DNA of 64,000 bases, taken from contig CM049310.1 in the NCBI GenBank assembly GCA_026874595.1, positions 54,501,058 to 54,565,057 on the forward strand, in the 5' to 3' direction. Positions within the stretch are counted from its first letter, which is position 1, and the number at the start of each line of letters is the position of its first letter. This document shows positions 62,038-64,000 of the stretch, piece after piece. Origin of the DNA: Sipunculus nudus (taxonomy: Eukaryota; Annelida; Sipuncula; Golfingiida; Sipunculidae). Below the pieces are notes generated by a model that was not told the origin of the DNA, made no database searches, and was given only the letters and a program-made list of their open reading frames with translations. A program made the position numbers and the translations under genes.

Positions 62038-62975
62038 TACCATACATAATGTCTACATTTATCCTGTATAATTCACATTGCAACTTGATACTAAAGCATT
62101 GCCAATATCAGTCAGACTCATAGATAGTGAATATAAAAATTTATTAATTGCCTTTAAAAATGCAAGTGTGGTTGTGTACTCAACCAGGCAGGGTTCTTTG
62201 AATGTTATGTTACTTTTGTTATTGTAATTTTGTTCAGGGTTTTAGTAATTTTCCAGGGCTGGTTGCTCAGTAATCGAGATAATGGAGGGTACCAGAATAT
62301 AACAAGGTTTTCTAGCTGACTCTGAGGTCAGCTCATCTTGACGTATGCTTCTGCTGATTGTACCAGGCTAGGAAAGGCAATTATATGTGTATTTGCATTT
62401 GCTGTCAGGACCTGTGAGATCAGAAGTGAGCCACTCAGTACAGTAATCAAGTTTAAACATCAAGGATCTTGAATTGATTGGCACAAGTTCACTGTTTCAC
62501 CCCTGGCTTTGAAAATTTCTCTCTTGTATATATTCATGATACCCACTCAGTTCATTTGACTGTATTAATCTTCAGATTAAACATAATAATGTTATCTAAA
62601 CTTACCTGATATTTGAAGAAATATATTCTGCTCTCTTCATTAAAGCAAGTTATTGAATTCTACCTATGATACAATGCACATTGTAGACCTGGCAGTTGCC
62701 TACAAAAGCTGCCTGGGGGTGGATGTTGGGGGTGGGGTCACTTCCCCATCACCTTACCAACACCCCATAAACCCCAACTCCACCCTCTCCATCTCTGCTC
62801 CAAGGCAGAACCCAAGGTCAGGCTGATATCCCCTCATATATAATGCACATTGATCCATAAATTCCATCTTCAGTCACTCAACATATTTATAATATGTAAA
62901 AAAAAACCTTTGTTCATGTTGCCATGGGACTCGGACTCAACATATTTTATTTATTTGTTGAAATTTTCTTTTCAG

Positions 62976-63050
62976 CCAGAGAACATTGGAGCGCTTCCAA
63001 ATCTGCGTGAACTGTGGCTGGACTGCAATGAACTCATGGACCTGCCAGGG
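62976..63050 (+). CDS. Scribble, coding exon 6 (residues 191-215)
   Basis: PENIGALPNLRELWLDCNEL MDLPG: LRR 8, with the LPNLRELWLDxNxLxxLP block that is near-invariant in human SCRIB (LPNLRELWLDRNQLSALP) and fly. Phase 0 at both ends: acceptor TTTTCAG|CCAGAG, donor CCAGGG|GTGAGT. The next exon should begin with the ELG residues of the following LRR. It is not found in the remaining 950 bp, so the window ends inside intron 6. Confidence 0.95.
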
Positions 63051-64000
63051 GTGAGTACTTTTCAACACCTTGCATTCCATTGTCAGAAAAAATCCTGCGG
63101 TCATTAAAGTGTAGTTTTATCTAGCAGATAGCGTATCGTCAGAGGTAAGAGAGACTGACAAGAATGTCTGTGTTTGAAAACTGGTGAGGAAATAAATATT
63201 TTTTTTTTAATTTATGACAATGTCTTGACATACAAGTATGTATCTTGTAATGAACATAATCAGCTAGTTACTATGTTTGTTTACATTCTTACAACATCCA
63301 CCTTGTGTGAGAAAGATTCTTTATAAATCGGCTTACTCCCTGCATGTGTGTTGTATTTCTGTCCACAGAGAAGAAAAAATTTAAGTAATCCTGCATTTCC
63401 ATGACTGATAGTTTTGTCAGTTATAACAGTCAGCAGGAATGTTATCAGTTCCCATGTAGAGAGGAGTAACAAAGTTTTATAAAGATTTTGTTATGATAAT
63501 ATTAGACAGCCTTGCAGGAGTGTTTTCAAAATTATGTTTCCTGCACCCTTCTTGTGCAGTTTGTTGTTGATAAAAGCATGTGGATACTGTTAATGAACCT
63601 TGGCCAGCTGTGTGTCTGTATTGTGATTTTGGCTCATACTGATAAGGGGAAATTGTAGAGGGAAGCCTTTAGAGGATGGTTCTTAAGAGTATAGACATTA
63701 AAATGCTGATTGTTTTGAGCCCTCTCTTGTAATAAAATAATGACAATTCTACTCTCCAGGCCAATCATTCCTGACTTTAAACTACTCATTTTTTCTTGCG
63801 TTGGATAAACAGGGGCTACCCTGGGTCTAGGACCGAATGTGATGATGTAATTTTAGCTCAGACTCATTGACATACTCAATACCTGGTTTCTGGATGATGA
63901 ATCCCCTGAGAGCATTATTGTCATTCCTTTGACACTAAGCATGCTGATATTGTCTCTTGATTAAGAACTATGGTCTCGGTTTGATGTCCGTTTGTGTGTC
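63051..64000 (+). other. scribble intron 6, start only
   Basis: GTGAGT donor followed by 950 bp of AT-rich intron reaching the window edge. No repeat or further exon recognised. Confidence 0.8.

Larger units (their letters stand above)
52498..62975 (+). other. scribble intron 5 (10.5 kb)
   Basis: GTAGGT...TTTTCAG, phase 0. It contains a diverged duplicated repeat (54785-56060), a poly-C run (about 56393-56405), a poly-G run (about 57523-57542), an unrecognised coding-like piece (60584-60805) and a foldback element with a nested TRIM (61249-62037). In 52498-54784, 56061-60583 and 62038-62975 nothing else is recognised. The short minus-strand ORFs around 57351-58051 show no known domain. Confidence 0.9.

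Overview
This is animal nuclear DNA, AT-rich and dominated by introns and mobile elements. The only confidently recognised gene is the 5' part of scribble (scrib), the LRR-PDZ (LAP family) cell-polarity scaffold, on the + strand. Six coding exons (20248-20409, 20506-20623, 30230-30308, 47263-47352, 52377-52497, 62976-63050) splice in frame through GT-AG introns. They give residues 1-215 of a protein that in other animals is roughly 1,600-1,800 residues long, so the rest lies beyond the right edge. The protein reads equally well against fly and vertebrate Scribble. Together with the repeat content (tRNA-like SINE/TRIM sequences, many hAT MITEs, long TA tracts, introns up to 17 kb) this suggests a lophotrochozoan, most likely a marine mollusc. 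The phylum is an inference.

Layout. 1-20,039 is intergenic or upstream sequence with no recognisable host gene. It holds a GC-rich palindromic repeat (1-530), a probable solo LTR carrying a heat-shock-element promoter (904-1516), many (TA)n tracts, a GC-rich island boxed by two TA tracts (4104-4498), a decayed LINE reverse-transcriptase fragment (about 5828-6340), a SINE-like unit (about 9000-9310), an 880-bp AGT trinucleotide array (10445-11322), a hAT-like element with 183-bp internal repeats (11682-12323), a MITE (14673-14931) and a three-LTR TRIM array (16492-17181). The probable scribble promoter/5' UTR is 20040-20247, with a perfect CRE and a three-codon uORF.

The introns are the mobile-element reservoir. 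Intron 2 has two hAT elements with intact 8-bp target-site duplications (TSDs), a second TRIM, and a Tc1/mariner-type MITE. Intron 3 has a 27-bp minisatellite and a cluster of long-arm foldback elements, one with two 269-bp arms. Intron 4 has tandemly duplicated repeats carrying nuclear-receptor-type TGACCTTGACCTTGA motifs. Intron 5 has a diverged duplicated repeat, a possible small unrecognised coding piece (about 60640-60805) and a foldback element that contains a third TRIM.

Two signals stand out. (1) A TRIM family: about 150-bp LTRs running from TGTTAC to GTAACA, a tRNA-Pro-type primer-binding site, a 119-121-bp internal region and a purine tract. Each LTR carries tRNA-like A and B boxes, so an LTR element seems to have absorbed a Pol III promoter. 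(2) At least three foldback families share TGTC...GACA ends and arms built of small palindromes, yet have unrelated arm sequences. Neither family could be checked against a database here.
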